In this document: positions 1 through 5,333 of the stretch, piece after piece
Numbering within the stretch: position 1 is the first letter of the stretch
How the letters are laid out: each line of letters begins with the position of its first letter
Assembly (NCBI GenBank): GCA_943913325.1
Contig: CALTXP010000077.1
Coordinates: 1 to 7,249, forward strand
Direction of reading: 5' to 3'
From: an uncultured Anaerococcus sp.
GTDB lineage: Bacteria; Bacillota; Clostridia; Tissierellales; Peptoniphilaceae
DNA: 7,249 bases
The notes under the pieces: generated by a model
The model's input: only the letters and a program-made list of their open reading frames with translations
Told to the model about the DNA's origin: nothing
The model's database searches: none
Program-made: the position numbers and the translations under genes

Positions 1-30
1 GTTAAATTGTTTATATCTGAAATAGTTCAT
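1..30 (-). CDS. tnp: IS431 transposase, first 10 codons only (runs off the window)
   Basis: The minus strand reads MNYFRYKQFN from an ATG at 28-30. This is the N terminus of the IS6-family DDE transposase of IS431/IS257, which cuts and joins DNA ends during replicative transposition. A GGAG ribosome binding site lies 8 bases upstream on the minus strand (around 39-42). The remaining 95% of the gene is outside the window, so integrity cannot be judged. Confidence 0.9.
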   Translation of the reverse strand, partial: MNYFRYKQFN

Positions 31-86
31 ACAGAAGACTCCTTTTTGTTAAAATCATACTATAAATTCAACTTTGCAACAGAACC
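1..86 (-). mobile_element. IS431/IS257 (IS6 family) left end, partial copy 1
   Basis: The outer end, read on the minus strand, is GGTTCTGTTGCAAAGTT (70-86), the terminal inverted repeat I recognise from IS431/IS257. A transposase ribosome binding site and start codon follow it. Only 86 bases are in the window; the rest lies to the left. The element abuts hsdS directly at 86/87. It differs from the copy at the right edge at two bases, so these are two distinct copies. Confidence 0.93.
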
Positions 87-1280
87 ACTAATGAACCAAA
101 GAACGTACCAGAGTTAAGGTTTCCTGGATTTGATGAGGAGTGGGAATTACACATTTTAGGTGAGTGTGTAACAAATAAAACCAGAAAATTTAACTCTAAA
201 AAAGATGATAATGAGAGTGATATAGAGTTAGATAGTTTAGAGTCTGATACAGGAAGACTAATTCATTTGTATAATTCTACAGAATTTAGTAGTCAAAAAA
301 ATAGATTCAAAAAAGGTGATGTTTTATATAGCAAGTTACGACCATACCTTAATAAATATTATTTTGCAGATTTTGACGGCGTTTGCTCCTCTGAAATATG
401 GGTTTTGAATTCAAAAGATAAATCAATTTTAAAAAATAAGTTTTTGTATTCATTTATACAGACCAATAAATTTTCTTTTATGGCAAATAAATCTGCAGGC
501 TCAAAAATGCCAAGAGCTGATTGGAATTTAGTTGAAAATATGAGATTGAACCTACCTACAGTGCAAGAACAACAAAAAATAGGTGGCTTTTTTAGCAAAC
601 TTGACCGACAAATTGAATTAGAGGAACAAAAGTTAGTGAAATTAGAAGAACAGAAAAAGGGATATATGCAAAAGATTTTTTCTCAAGAGTTAAGATTTAA
701 AGATGACAATGGAAACAGTTATCCTGATTGGTCTATTAAAAAGATTGAAGATATTTCTAAGGTTAATAAAGGGTTCACTCCAAATACAAAAAATGATGAA
801 TACTGGGATGAATTAAATGAAAATTGGTTATCTATAGCAGGTATGACACAGAAATATTTGTATAAAGGAAATAAAGGAATTACTGAAAAAGGAGCATCAA
901 AGCATGTAAAAGTAGATAAAGATACTCTAATAATGAGCTTTAAATTGACTTTAGGTAAGTTAGCTATAGTAAAAGAACCTATCTATACAAATGAAGCTAT
1001 ATGTCATTTCGTATGGAAAGAAAGTAATGTTAATACTGAGTATATGTACTACTATTTAAATTCTATAAATATAAGTACTTTTGGTGCACAAGCAGTTAAA
1101 GGAGTAACATTAAATAACGATTCAATTAATAGTATTATAGTAAAGTTACCAGTGATACAAGAACAATATAAAATAGCATACTTTTTCAATGAATTAGATA
1201 AATTAATAAGAAAACAATACGCTAAAATTGAATTACTAAAACAACGTAAAAATGGATTACTACAAAAGATGTTTGTTTAA
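87..1280 (+). CDS. hsdS: Type I restriction-modification specificity subunit HsdS, start removed by IS431
   Basis: HsdS is the DNA-recognition subunit of type I restriction-modification enzymes; it sits with HsdM (and HsdR) and sets the target sequence. The open frame starts at the IS junction with TNEPKNVPELRFPGF, the usual N-terminal lead of staphylococcal HsdS, and gives 397 residues, near full length for the family. It has the two-fold layout: recognition domain 1 (about 20-150, with GDVLYSKLRPYL), conserved helix 1 (LPTVQEQQKI at about 156-165, then a charged coiled coil to about 200), recognition domain 2 (about 205-350) and conserved helix 2 (LPVIQEQYKI at about 354-363). The frame enters the insertion sequence but meets a TAA at 63-65 with no ATG, so the native start codon appears lost to the IS431 insertion. 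An internal TTG at 267 has no clear ribosome binding site and would drop part of domain 1. No hsdM or hsdR is present. Family call is firm; whether any protein is made is doubtful. Confidence 0.9.
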   Translation, partial: TNEPKNVPELRFPGFDEEWELHILGECVTNKTRKFNSKKDDNESDIELDSLESDTGRLIHLYNSTEFSSQKNRFKKGDVLYSKLRPYLNKYYFADFDGVCSSEIWVLNSKDKSILKNKFLYSFIQTNKFSFMANKSAGSKMPRADWNLVENMRLNLPTVQEQQKIGGFFSKLDRQIELEEQKLVKLEEQKKGYMQKIFSQELRFKDDNGNSYPDWSIKKIEDISKVNKGFTPNTKNDEYWDELNENWLSIAGMTQKYLYKGNKGITEKGASKHVKVDKDTLIMSFKLTLGKLAIVKEPIYTNEAICHFVWKESNVNTEYMYYYLNSINISTFGAQAVKGVTLNNDSINSIIVKLPVIQEQYKIAYFFNELDKLIRKQYAKIELLKQRKNGLLQKMFV

Positions 1281-1353
1281 TTCTGATAACGACCTATTAT
1301 GTAAACTAAAGTATTTCAAATAATTAACTGTATTAATACTCTCATCATGATTG

Positions 1354-1364
1354 CGTTATAAACG
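1354..1364. promoter_or_regulatory. Candidate resolvase crossover-type site (CGTTATAAACG)
   Basis: This near-palindrome (CGTT-ATA-AACG) lies about 200 bases upstream of the serine resolvase start. Small serine resolvases normally act on a site next to their own gene. Related half-site motifs recur closer to the gene: CGTTTAT at 1496-1502 and ATAAAACG at 1538-1545. No resolution site has been aligned here; the assignment is inference from position and motif recurrence. Confidence 0.3.
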
Positions 1365-1378
1365 TTCGTTTTTGACAC

Positions 1379-1411
1379 AAAACCTCTTAACTTAATATTA
1401 AGAGGTTTTTC
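1379..1411 (+). terminator. Rho-independent terminator after hsdS
   Basis: A perfect 12-bp stem (AAAACCTCTTAA at 1379-1390, TTAAGAGGTTTT at 1398-1409) with a 7-base loop ends in a short T run. It lies 100 bases after the hsdS stop and before the resolvase gene. The A-rich left arm would also give a T run on the other strand, so it could work in both directions. Confidence 0.75.
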
Positions 1412-1436
1412 TTGGATATTTAAGTCTATAAACTTG

Positions 1437-1445
1437 TGTTATAAT
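1437..1445 (+). promoter_or_regulatory. Probable resolvase promoter (extended -10)
   Basis: TGTTATAAT is a consensus extended -10 element (TG, one base, TATAAT), placed about 120 bases before the resolvase ATG. I see no good -35 hexamer at the right spacing (tattta at 1417-1422), which extended -10 promoters tolerate. The long leader holds the candidate resolvase-binding motifs, so autoregulation is plausible but not shown. Confidence 0.45.
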
Positions 1446-1566
1446 CAATGTATCATAAATATCAAAAATCATGAGTTTTTAGACAATGAGAGACGCGTTT
1501 ATTTGCATCGAGAACTAGATTTCATTAGTAAGTACTCATAAAACGATTAAAAGAGGTGGTATTCAA

Positions 1567-2115
1567 ATGGCTAAAATTGGTTATGCACGTGTATCAACAC
1601 AAGATCAAAGTCTTGATGGACAGATTGATACACTTGAGGAATATGGTTGTGAACGTATCTTTAGCGAGAAAGCGAGTGGTCGCAAAACGAAAAGAACGGA
1701 ACTTGATAAGTGTTTGGATTATTTACGGGAAGGAGATATTCTAGTTATCTATAAACTAGATCGTCTTGGACGTACAACGAAACAATTAATTGAGTTATCC
1801 CAATGGTTCGATGAAAACAGCATTGATTTACATATTATTGATATGAATGTATCAACGAAAGATGCGATGGGCAAGATGTTCTTTACTATGATGAGTGCAT
1901 TCGCTGAACTTGAAGCTAACTTATTAAGTGAACGTACGAAAAAAGGATTAGAAGCAGCACGAGCAAGAGGGCGAAAAGGCGGGAGGCCTTCATTACCTGA
2001 CCATAAGAAAAGAGAAATTAAGTTTCTATACGATGAGCAAAAACTTACAGGAGAAGAAATTGCGAAACAAACAGGGGTAAGTCGTTCTACAGTATATAGG
2101 ATGCTTAAAGATTAA
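1567..2115 (+). CDS. Small serine resolvase/invertase (plasmid resolvase, Bin/Tn3-resolvase family)
   Basis: This 182-residue protein belongs to the small serine recombinases, which synapse two sites, cut all four strands through a serine-DNA link and rejoin them; on staphylococcal plasmids they resolve multimers or cointegrates. The N-terminal catalytic domain is intact: GYARVST with Tyr6, Arg8 and nucleophile Ser10, Arg43 in the KTKRTEL segment, and the arginine pair of DRLGR (Arg66, Arg69). The long E helix (about 105-137) ends in GRKGGRPS, followed by a C-terminal helix-turn-helix (about 157-180, GEEIAKQTGVSRSTVYRML). The ATG at 1567 is preceded by AGAGGTGG (1552-1559) at good spacing. 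The gene looks somewhat richer in G and C than its neighbours, which suggests a separate origin. It resembles the Bin-type resolvases of staphylococcal plasmids and transposons, but I cannot assign an exact name by eye. Confidence 0.93.
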   Translation: MAKIGYARVSTQDQSLDGQIDTLEEYGCERIFSEKASGRKTKRTELDKCLDYLREGDILVIYKLDRLGRTTKQLIELSQWFDENSIDLHIIDMNVSTKDAMGKMFFTMMSAFAELEANLLSERTKKGLEAARARGRKGGRPSLPDHKKREIKFLYDEQKLTGEEIAKQTGVSRSTVYRMLKD

Positions 2116-2243
2116 ACTCTATGAAAAAATATATTACTTAAGGCTCTTATAGGTGTATCTAAATCATTTTATGAACATTGATTTTATGTTGAGTTTTTGA
2201 ACATATTATATACTGATATTCATAGATTTTGGATTATGAAGAA

Positions 2244-2284
2244 AGAGTGTACAGAAAACAGTTATTTTCTGTACACTCTCTTTT
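2244..2284 (+). terminator. Strong Rho-independent terminator after the serine resolvase
   Basis: The arms AGAGTGTACAGAAAA (2244-2258) and TTTTCTGTACACTCT (2265-2279) form a perfect 15-bp stem with a 6-base loop, followed by CTTTTT. It lies about 130 bases after the resolvase stop on the same strand, a typical intrinsic terminator arrangement. Confidence 0.85.
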
Positions 2285-2443
2285 TATATTATATATCTAC
2301 ACTTATATTTTTTTTCGAACAACAAAGAAACACAAGTAACTATTGGTCTGAGTCTCACACTATTTTTATTAAGGCAATCGTTTATGTCGTAATTATGATG
2401 AAGTGATTAAAACAGCTAATTATTTAAATGGGAAAGAATATTA

Positions 2444-2512
2444 ATGTATTTTAAACTTCCTTCTTGGGCTATTGTTTTGATTGGTATTATTTTAGGTATT
2501 CTATTTTATTAA
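2444..2512 (+). CDS. Possible 22-residue hydrophobic micropeptide (or gene debris)
   Basis: From an ATG at 2444 the frame reads MYFKLPSWAIVLIGIILGIL and ends FY-stop: one hydrophobic membrane-spanning stretch after a short polar start. GGGAAAG lies about 7-8 bases upstream and could serve as a weak ribosome binding site. The ATG overlaps the stop of a preceding 23-codon open frame (2373-2444) in a TAATG, an arrangement seen in translational coupling. That upstream frame has no ATG and looks like the end of a lost gene. I do not recognise the peptide. Small membrane peptides of toxin-antitoxin systems are of this size, but no antitoxin is visible, and a chance AT-rich frame is a real alternative. 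Confidence 0.25.
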   Translation: MYFKLPSWAIVLIGIILGILFY

Positions 2513-2547
2513 TATAAATAATAATTAAAATACTCATACTCTATATA

Positions 2548-2578
2548 CATTCCCCTTATTTAACAACTAAGGGGAGTG
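2548..2578 (-). terminator. Hairpin just past the end of the inactive recombinase gene
   Basis: CCCCTTA (2552-2558) and TAAGGGG (2568-2574) form a stem that extends to about 11 pairs, including one G-T pair. It lies directly downstream of the minus-strand gene ending at 2581. No clear T run follows on the minus strand, so termination may be weak. A protein-binding palindrome is the alternative reading. Confidence 0.5.
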
Positions 2579-2580
2579 TA

Positions 2581-3123
2581 TTATTTATCTAAATGTCTGT
2601 ATAATGTGGCTCTACTTATATTGGTTTTTTCTTTTATCTCATCTAATGTATATTTCTTACTCATATACATTTCTATAGCATCTCTTAAATTTTTATCATC
2701 ACGTTTAGGTCTACCAAGACGTTTACCTTCTCTTGTATAATTCTCTAACCCCATACGTGTTCTAAATTTTACAATGTCGCTTTGAAAATCAGTAATCTCA
2801 TGTAATGTTTTTATAAAATTTTCATTGGTATCTGCAATGAGATTTTTATTTAAATTAATTATATATAGTGAAATTCCTTTGGCAGAAAGTAAATCTAGTA
2901 TATCTACTAAGTGTTTTGTAGAATCTGCAATAATACACAAATCTGTAATATACAATGTATCACCAAAAACTAATTTTGAATTTAATAATGTATTTAGTTC
3001 GTTTCTTTTTTTATTATTAGCATGCGTCTCTTTTAGAATATTTTTTGTATATATTTCTATTTTCTTTGCTTGTTCAGTAACAGTGTCATTTATTGTTACA
3101 GGTCTAATGTAGCCGTATTTCAT
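2581..3123 (-). CDS. Catalytically degenerate serine-recombinase homologue, possible DNA-binding regulator
   Basis: This 180-residue protein aligns end to end with small serine resolvases, including the one at 1567-2115, but lacks the chemistry. The N-terminal motif is GYIRPVT: Tyr5 and Arg7 remain, while the nucleophile serine position holds Val9. The segment matching LDRLGR reads LCIIAD (62-67), so both active-site arginines are lost (Ile64, Asp67). Arg40 in KKRNEL remains. Kept intact are the long helix (about 105-135, IVKFRTRMGLE), the GRP hinge (GKRLGRPK) and a C-terminal helix-turn-helix (about 157-178, DEIKEKTNISRATLYRHL). The ATG at 3121-3123 has AAGGTGGTG upstream at good spacing. 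The frame is unbroken, so the gene is probably kept for DNA binding or dimerisation rather than recombination. It is divergent from sulP across a 113-bp gap with a large inverted repeat, the classic position of a local regulator. Homology is firm; the regulatory role is inference. Confidence 0.85.
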   Translation of the reverse strand: MKYGYIRPVTINDTVTEQAKKIEIYTKNILKETHANNKKRNELNTLLNSKLVFGDTLYITDLCIIADSTKHLVDILDLLSAKGISLYIINLNKNLIADTNENFIKTLHEITDFQSDIVKFRTRMGLENYTREGKRLGRPKRDDKNLRDAIEMYMSKKYTLDEIKEKTNISRATLYRHLDK

Positions 3124-3147
3124 TTTATTACACCACCTTACATAAAA

Positions 3148-3204
3148 AAGTATAACACATAGTTTCGTTAAGGGGTATACATATGAAACTTTTATGTTAT
3201 ACTT
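3148..3204. promoter_or_regulatory. Long inverted repeat between divergent genes: mirrored promoters and/or operator
   Basis: AAGTATAACA (3148-3157) is matched by its exact complement TGTTATACTT (3195-3204). The similarity extends inward: 3148-3166 against 3185-3204 keeps GAAACT with one extra base and a mismatch. Each arm contains TGTTATACT, an extended -10 element, one on each strand, so the repeat can serve transcription of both the recombinase homologue and sulP. A second TATAAT lies at 3210-3215. The symmetry also fits an operator bound by a dimer. Which role dominates cannot be read from sequence alone. Confidence 0.6.
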
Positions 3205-3221
3205 TACAGTATAATTAATAT

Positions 3222-3229
3222 AAAGGAGA
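3222..3229 (+). promoter_or_regulatory. Strong ribosome binding site of the SulP gene
   Basis: AAAGGAGA lies 7 bases before the ATG at 3237. This fixes the start of the transporter gene and suggests efficient translation. Confidence 0.85.
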
Positions 3230-3236
3230 GAAAGCG

Positions 3237-4688
3237 ATGGTTGAAAAATTAAAATCTGAATGGTTCAATCAGCCTAGAAAGAATATACTTGCTGGGATCG
3301 TTGTAGCACTAGCATTAATACCAGAAGCAATTGCGTTTTCAATTATTGCTGGTGTGGATCCGATGGTGGGATTGTATGCAGCATTTATCATTGCTACTGT
3401 TACTGCCATAGTGGGTGGTAGACCTGCAATGATTTCTGGCGCCACCGGGGCTGTGGCGCTTTTAGTCACACCTTTAGTTAAAGAACATGGTGTTGAATAT
3501 CTTTTTGCTGCTACGATATTGATGGGGTTAATACAATTACTTTTAGGAATACTTAAAGTCGGTCGTTTAATGAAATTTATTCCCCGTCCAGTTATGATTG
3601 GATTTGTTAATGCATTGGGTATTATGATTTTTATGTCTCAAATAGAGCATATTTTTAATATATCTATAGCAACTTATATATACGTTATTATAACTTTACT
3701 AATTGTATATGTTATTCCTAGATTTTATAAAGCTATACCTGCCCCATTAATAGCTATAATTGTTTTAACAGCATTGTATATGTATACAGGATCTGACGTA
3801 AGAACTGTAGGTGATTTAGGTAATATTAAGCAAACTTTGCCTCATTTCTTAATCCCTAACATTCCTTTTAATTTAGAAACACTTCAAATTATTTTCCCAT
3901 ATTCATTATCAATGGCTATTGTGGGTCTAGTAGAAAGCCTACTTACAGCTAAAATTGTAGATGATGCAACTTATACACACAGTAGTAAAAACAAAGAATC
4001 AAGAGGTCAAGGGATTGCTAATATTATTACTGGTTTCTTTGGCGGTATGGGAGGTTGTGCCATGATTGGACAATCAGTAATCAATGTTAAGTCAGGTGCA
4101 AATAGTAGATTGTCTACATTTACAGCAGGTATTGTACTTATGTTTATGATTATTGTTCTCGGTGGTGTAGTCGTTCAAATCCCGATGCCAATTCTTGCAG
4201 GGATAATGGTTATGGTTTCTATCGGGACTGTTGATTGGAATTCATTTAAGTATATAAAAAAAGCACCTAAAACAGATGCATTCGTTATGGTTTTAACGGT
4301 TATTATTGTATTAATAACACATAACTTAGCTATCGGTGTAGTTGTAGGTGTTGTTTTCAGTGCTATATTCTTTGCGACTAAAATTTCTAAAGTTGAAGTT
4401 ATTTATAAAGAGTTAGGTAAGCAGCATCGTTTTTCTTTTAAAGGTCAGATATTCTTTGTATCAATTGATTCTATGATGGAGAAAATTGATTTTAATATTG
4501 AAGATAGTGTCATAGTGTTGAATTTTGATCACGCTCACCTATGGGATGATTCAGCAGTAAATGCCATTGATACGATTGTTAGGAAATTTGAAGAGAAAAA
4601 CAATATTGTGTATGTTGAAAAATTAAACGCAGATAGCCGAAAAATTATTTCAGAACTAAGTTATTTAAATGAAACTCATTTAAATTAA
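3237..4688 (+). CDS. SulP-family inorganic anion transporter with C-terminal STAS domain
   Basis: SulP (SLC26) proteins carry sulfate, bicarbonate or other anions across the cytoplasmic membrane by proton or sodium symport or by exchange. The 483 residues open with the family lead: a short amphipathic start, then LIPEAIAFSIIAGVDPMVGLY (about 28-47) and GGRPAMISGATGAVALLV (about 60-77), matching the conserved first and third membrane segments that form the anion site. About ten to twelve hydrophobic segments run to about residue 380. A cytoplasmic STAS domain follows (about 385-483), with FKGQIFFVS as its first strand and DDSAVNAID (437-445) at the conserved loop. The start has a strong AAAGGAGA site. 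It is the first gene of an operon; the stop (4686-4688) overlaps the ribosome binding site of the stress-protein gene. The exact anion cannot be told: sulfate and bicarbonate transporters look alike at this level. Confidence 0.93.
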   Translation: MVEKLKSEWFNQPRKNILAGIVVALALIPEAIAFSIIAGVDPMVGLYAAFIIATVTAIVGGRPAMISGATGAVALLVTPLVKEHGVEYLFAATILMGLIQLLLGILKVGRLMKFIPRPVMIGFVNALGIMIFMSQIEHIFNISIATYIYVIITLLIVYVIPRFYKAIPAPLIAIIVLTALYMYTGSDVRTVGDLGNIKQTLPHFLIPNIPFNLETLQIIFPYSLSMAIVGLVESLLTAKIVDDATYTHSSKNKESRGQGIANIITGFFGGMGGCAMIGQSVINVKSGANSRLSTFTAGIVLMFMIIVLGGVVVQIPMPILAGIMVMVSIGTVDWNSFKYIKKAPKTDAFVMVLTVIIVLITHNLAIGVVVGVVFSAIFFATKISKVEVIYKELGKQHRFSFKGQIFFVSIDSMMEKIDFNIEDSVIVLNFDHAHLWDDSAVNAIDTIVRKFEEKNNIVYVEKLNADSRKIISELSYLNETHLN

Positions 4689-4700
4689 GGAGTGTTTTTT

Positions 4701-5114
4701 ATGTATAATTCAATTTTGCTTGCAGCAGATGGTTCAAAAAATAGTATACGTGCAGCCCAAGAGTTACTAAATTTTATAGGTGATTATACAATTGTCACAA
4801 TACTTACGGTTGTAGATATTGAAGAATCAAAAACAGATGTTTTACATGATCACCAAGGAACTAATCTAACTCAAAAAAGGGAAAGTAAATTACAATCTAT
4901 TAAAGATTTATTTACAGAACACAATGTGAATTACAAAATTAAAATTGTTCACGGTACTCCAACAGATAAAGTGGTTGAAGTTTCAAATAGTGGTGAATAT
5001 CAAGCTATCATTTTAGGTACACGTGGCTTAAACAGTTTTCAAAAAATGGTTCTTGGTAGTGTAAGTCATAAAGTTGCTAAACGTTCTCAAATACCTGTAA
5101 TTATTGTTAAATAA
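4701..5114 (+). CDS. Universal stress protein (UspA family, ATP-binding type)
   Basis: The 137-residue protein is a single Usp domain, a small cytoplasmic alpha/beta fold that binds ATP and often dimerises. The start MYNSILLAADGS shows the first strand and the conserved aspartate (Asp10). The C-terminal GTRGLNSFQKMVLGS (106-120) fits the G-2x-G-9x-G-S/T nucleotide-binding motif exactly, followed by the last strand (IPVIIVK). I chose the ATG at 4701: AAGGAG (4687-4692) lies 8 bases before it, whereas an in-frame GTG at 4692 overlaps that site. The gene starts 12 bases after the SulP stop, so the two are co-transcribed and probably translated together. Usp domains commonly accompany, or are fused to, transporters including SulP proteins, so a role in modulating the transporter is likely but inferred. 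Confidence 0.92.
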   Translation: MYNSILLAADGSKNSIRAAQELLNFIGDYTIVTILTVVDIEESKTDVLHDHQGTNLTQKRESKLQSIKDLFTEHNVNYKIKIVHGTPTDKVVEVSNSGEYQAIILGTRGLNSFQKMVLGSVSHKVAKRSQIPVIIVK

Positions 5115-5117
5115 TTA

Positions 5118-5157
5118 AAACTCTTCTATATTTTATAGAAGAAGTTTAATAATTTTA
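5118..5157 (+). terminator. Terminator of the sulP-usp operon
   Basis: AAACTCTTCTATA and TATAGAAGAAGTTT (5119-5131 and 5135-5148) pair with one bulged base around a 3-base loop, starting 4 bases after the stress-protein stop. The downstream T run is short and interrupted (aataatttta), so read-through to the next hairpin is possible. Confidence 0.65.
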
Positions 5158-5192
5158 TAAACCAAAACTGACATATATATCTATATACAAAA

Positions 5193-5232
5193 AAGAGAGT
5201 CCGAGAAATAAAGTTTCTGGACTCTTTATATT
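5193..5232 (+). terminator. Second, stronger terminator hairpin downstream of usp
   Basis: AGAGTCC (5196-5202) pairs with GGACTCT (5219-5225); the stem continues inward (AGAAA with TTTCT, one bulged G) and is followed by TTTATATTT. It lies between the plus-strand operon and the end of the minus-strand AbiH gene. Reading from the other strand it ends in TTTTTTG, so it may stop transcription from both sides. Confidence 0.75.
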
Positions 5233-5333
5233 TATTATATAAATAATCCTAATTCATTCAGTAAAGTAATAAATGTGATAATTACAAAATCTTATATGTG
5301 TGATTAGAGTGTAGGCTAATTATACAATATATA

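Larger units (their letters stand above)
2116..2580. other. 465-bp stretch without a full gene, between the two recombinase genes
   Basis: This AT-rich stretch holds a strong terminator (2244-2284), a pair of very short overlapping frames (2373-2512) and a hairpin (2548-2578). One longer open frame (2197-2406) runs straight through the terminator stem, lacks a ribosome binding site and looks like chance. I could not recognise a transposase or other family remnant, although the C-terminal-looking fragment at 2373-2444 may be debris of a lost gene. Confidence 0.5.

Noticed and set aside
70..110. Hybrid promoter from the outward TTGCAA of the left IS431 into hsdS
   Set aside because: IS257 ends can supply an outward -35 (TTGCAA at 74-79), but there is no -10-like hexamer 16-18 bases downstream.
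267..1280. HsdS starting at the TTG at 267
   Set aside because: The frame is open back to the IS junction and already shows the HsdS N-terminal motif at 87-131; the TTG has no clear ribosome binding site and would remove part of the first recognition domain.
2197..2406. 69-residue plus-strand frame
   Set aside because: It runs through the perfect terminator stem at 2244-2279, has no ribosome binding site and shows no domain.
2825..3112. 95-residue plus-strand frame opposite the recombinase homologue
   Set aside because: It is antisense to a well-supported gene and its composition is that expected of a shadow frame.
3165..3182. CsoR/CstR-type operator (AAGGGGTATAC) in the sulP promoter region
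   Set aside because: Only one GGGGTAT half-site is present, without the matching ATACCCC half, and no such regulator gene is in the window.
4692..4700. GTG at 4692 as start of the stress protein
   Set aside because: The GTG overlaps the AAGGAG ribosome binding site, which is correctly spaced for the ATG at 4701, and Usp proteins normally begin just before the first strand (YNSILLAADGS).
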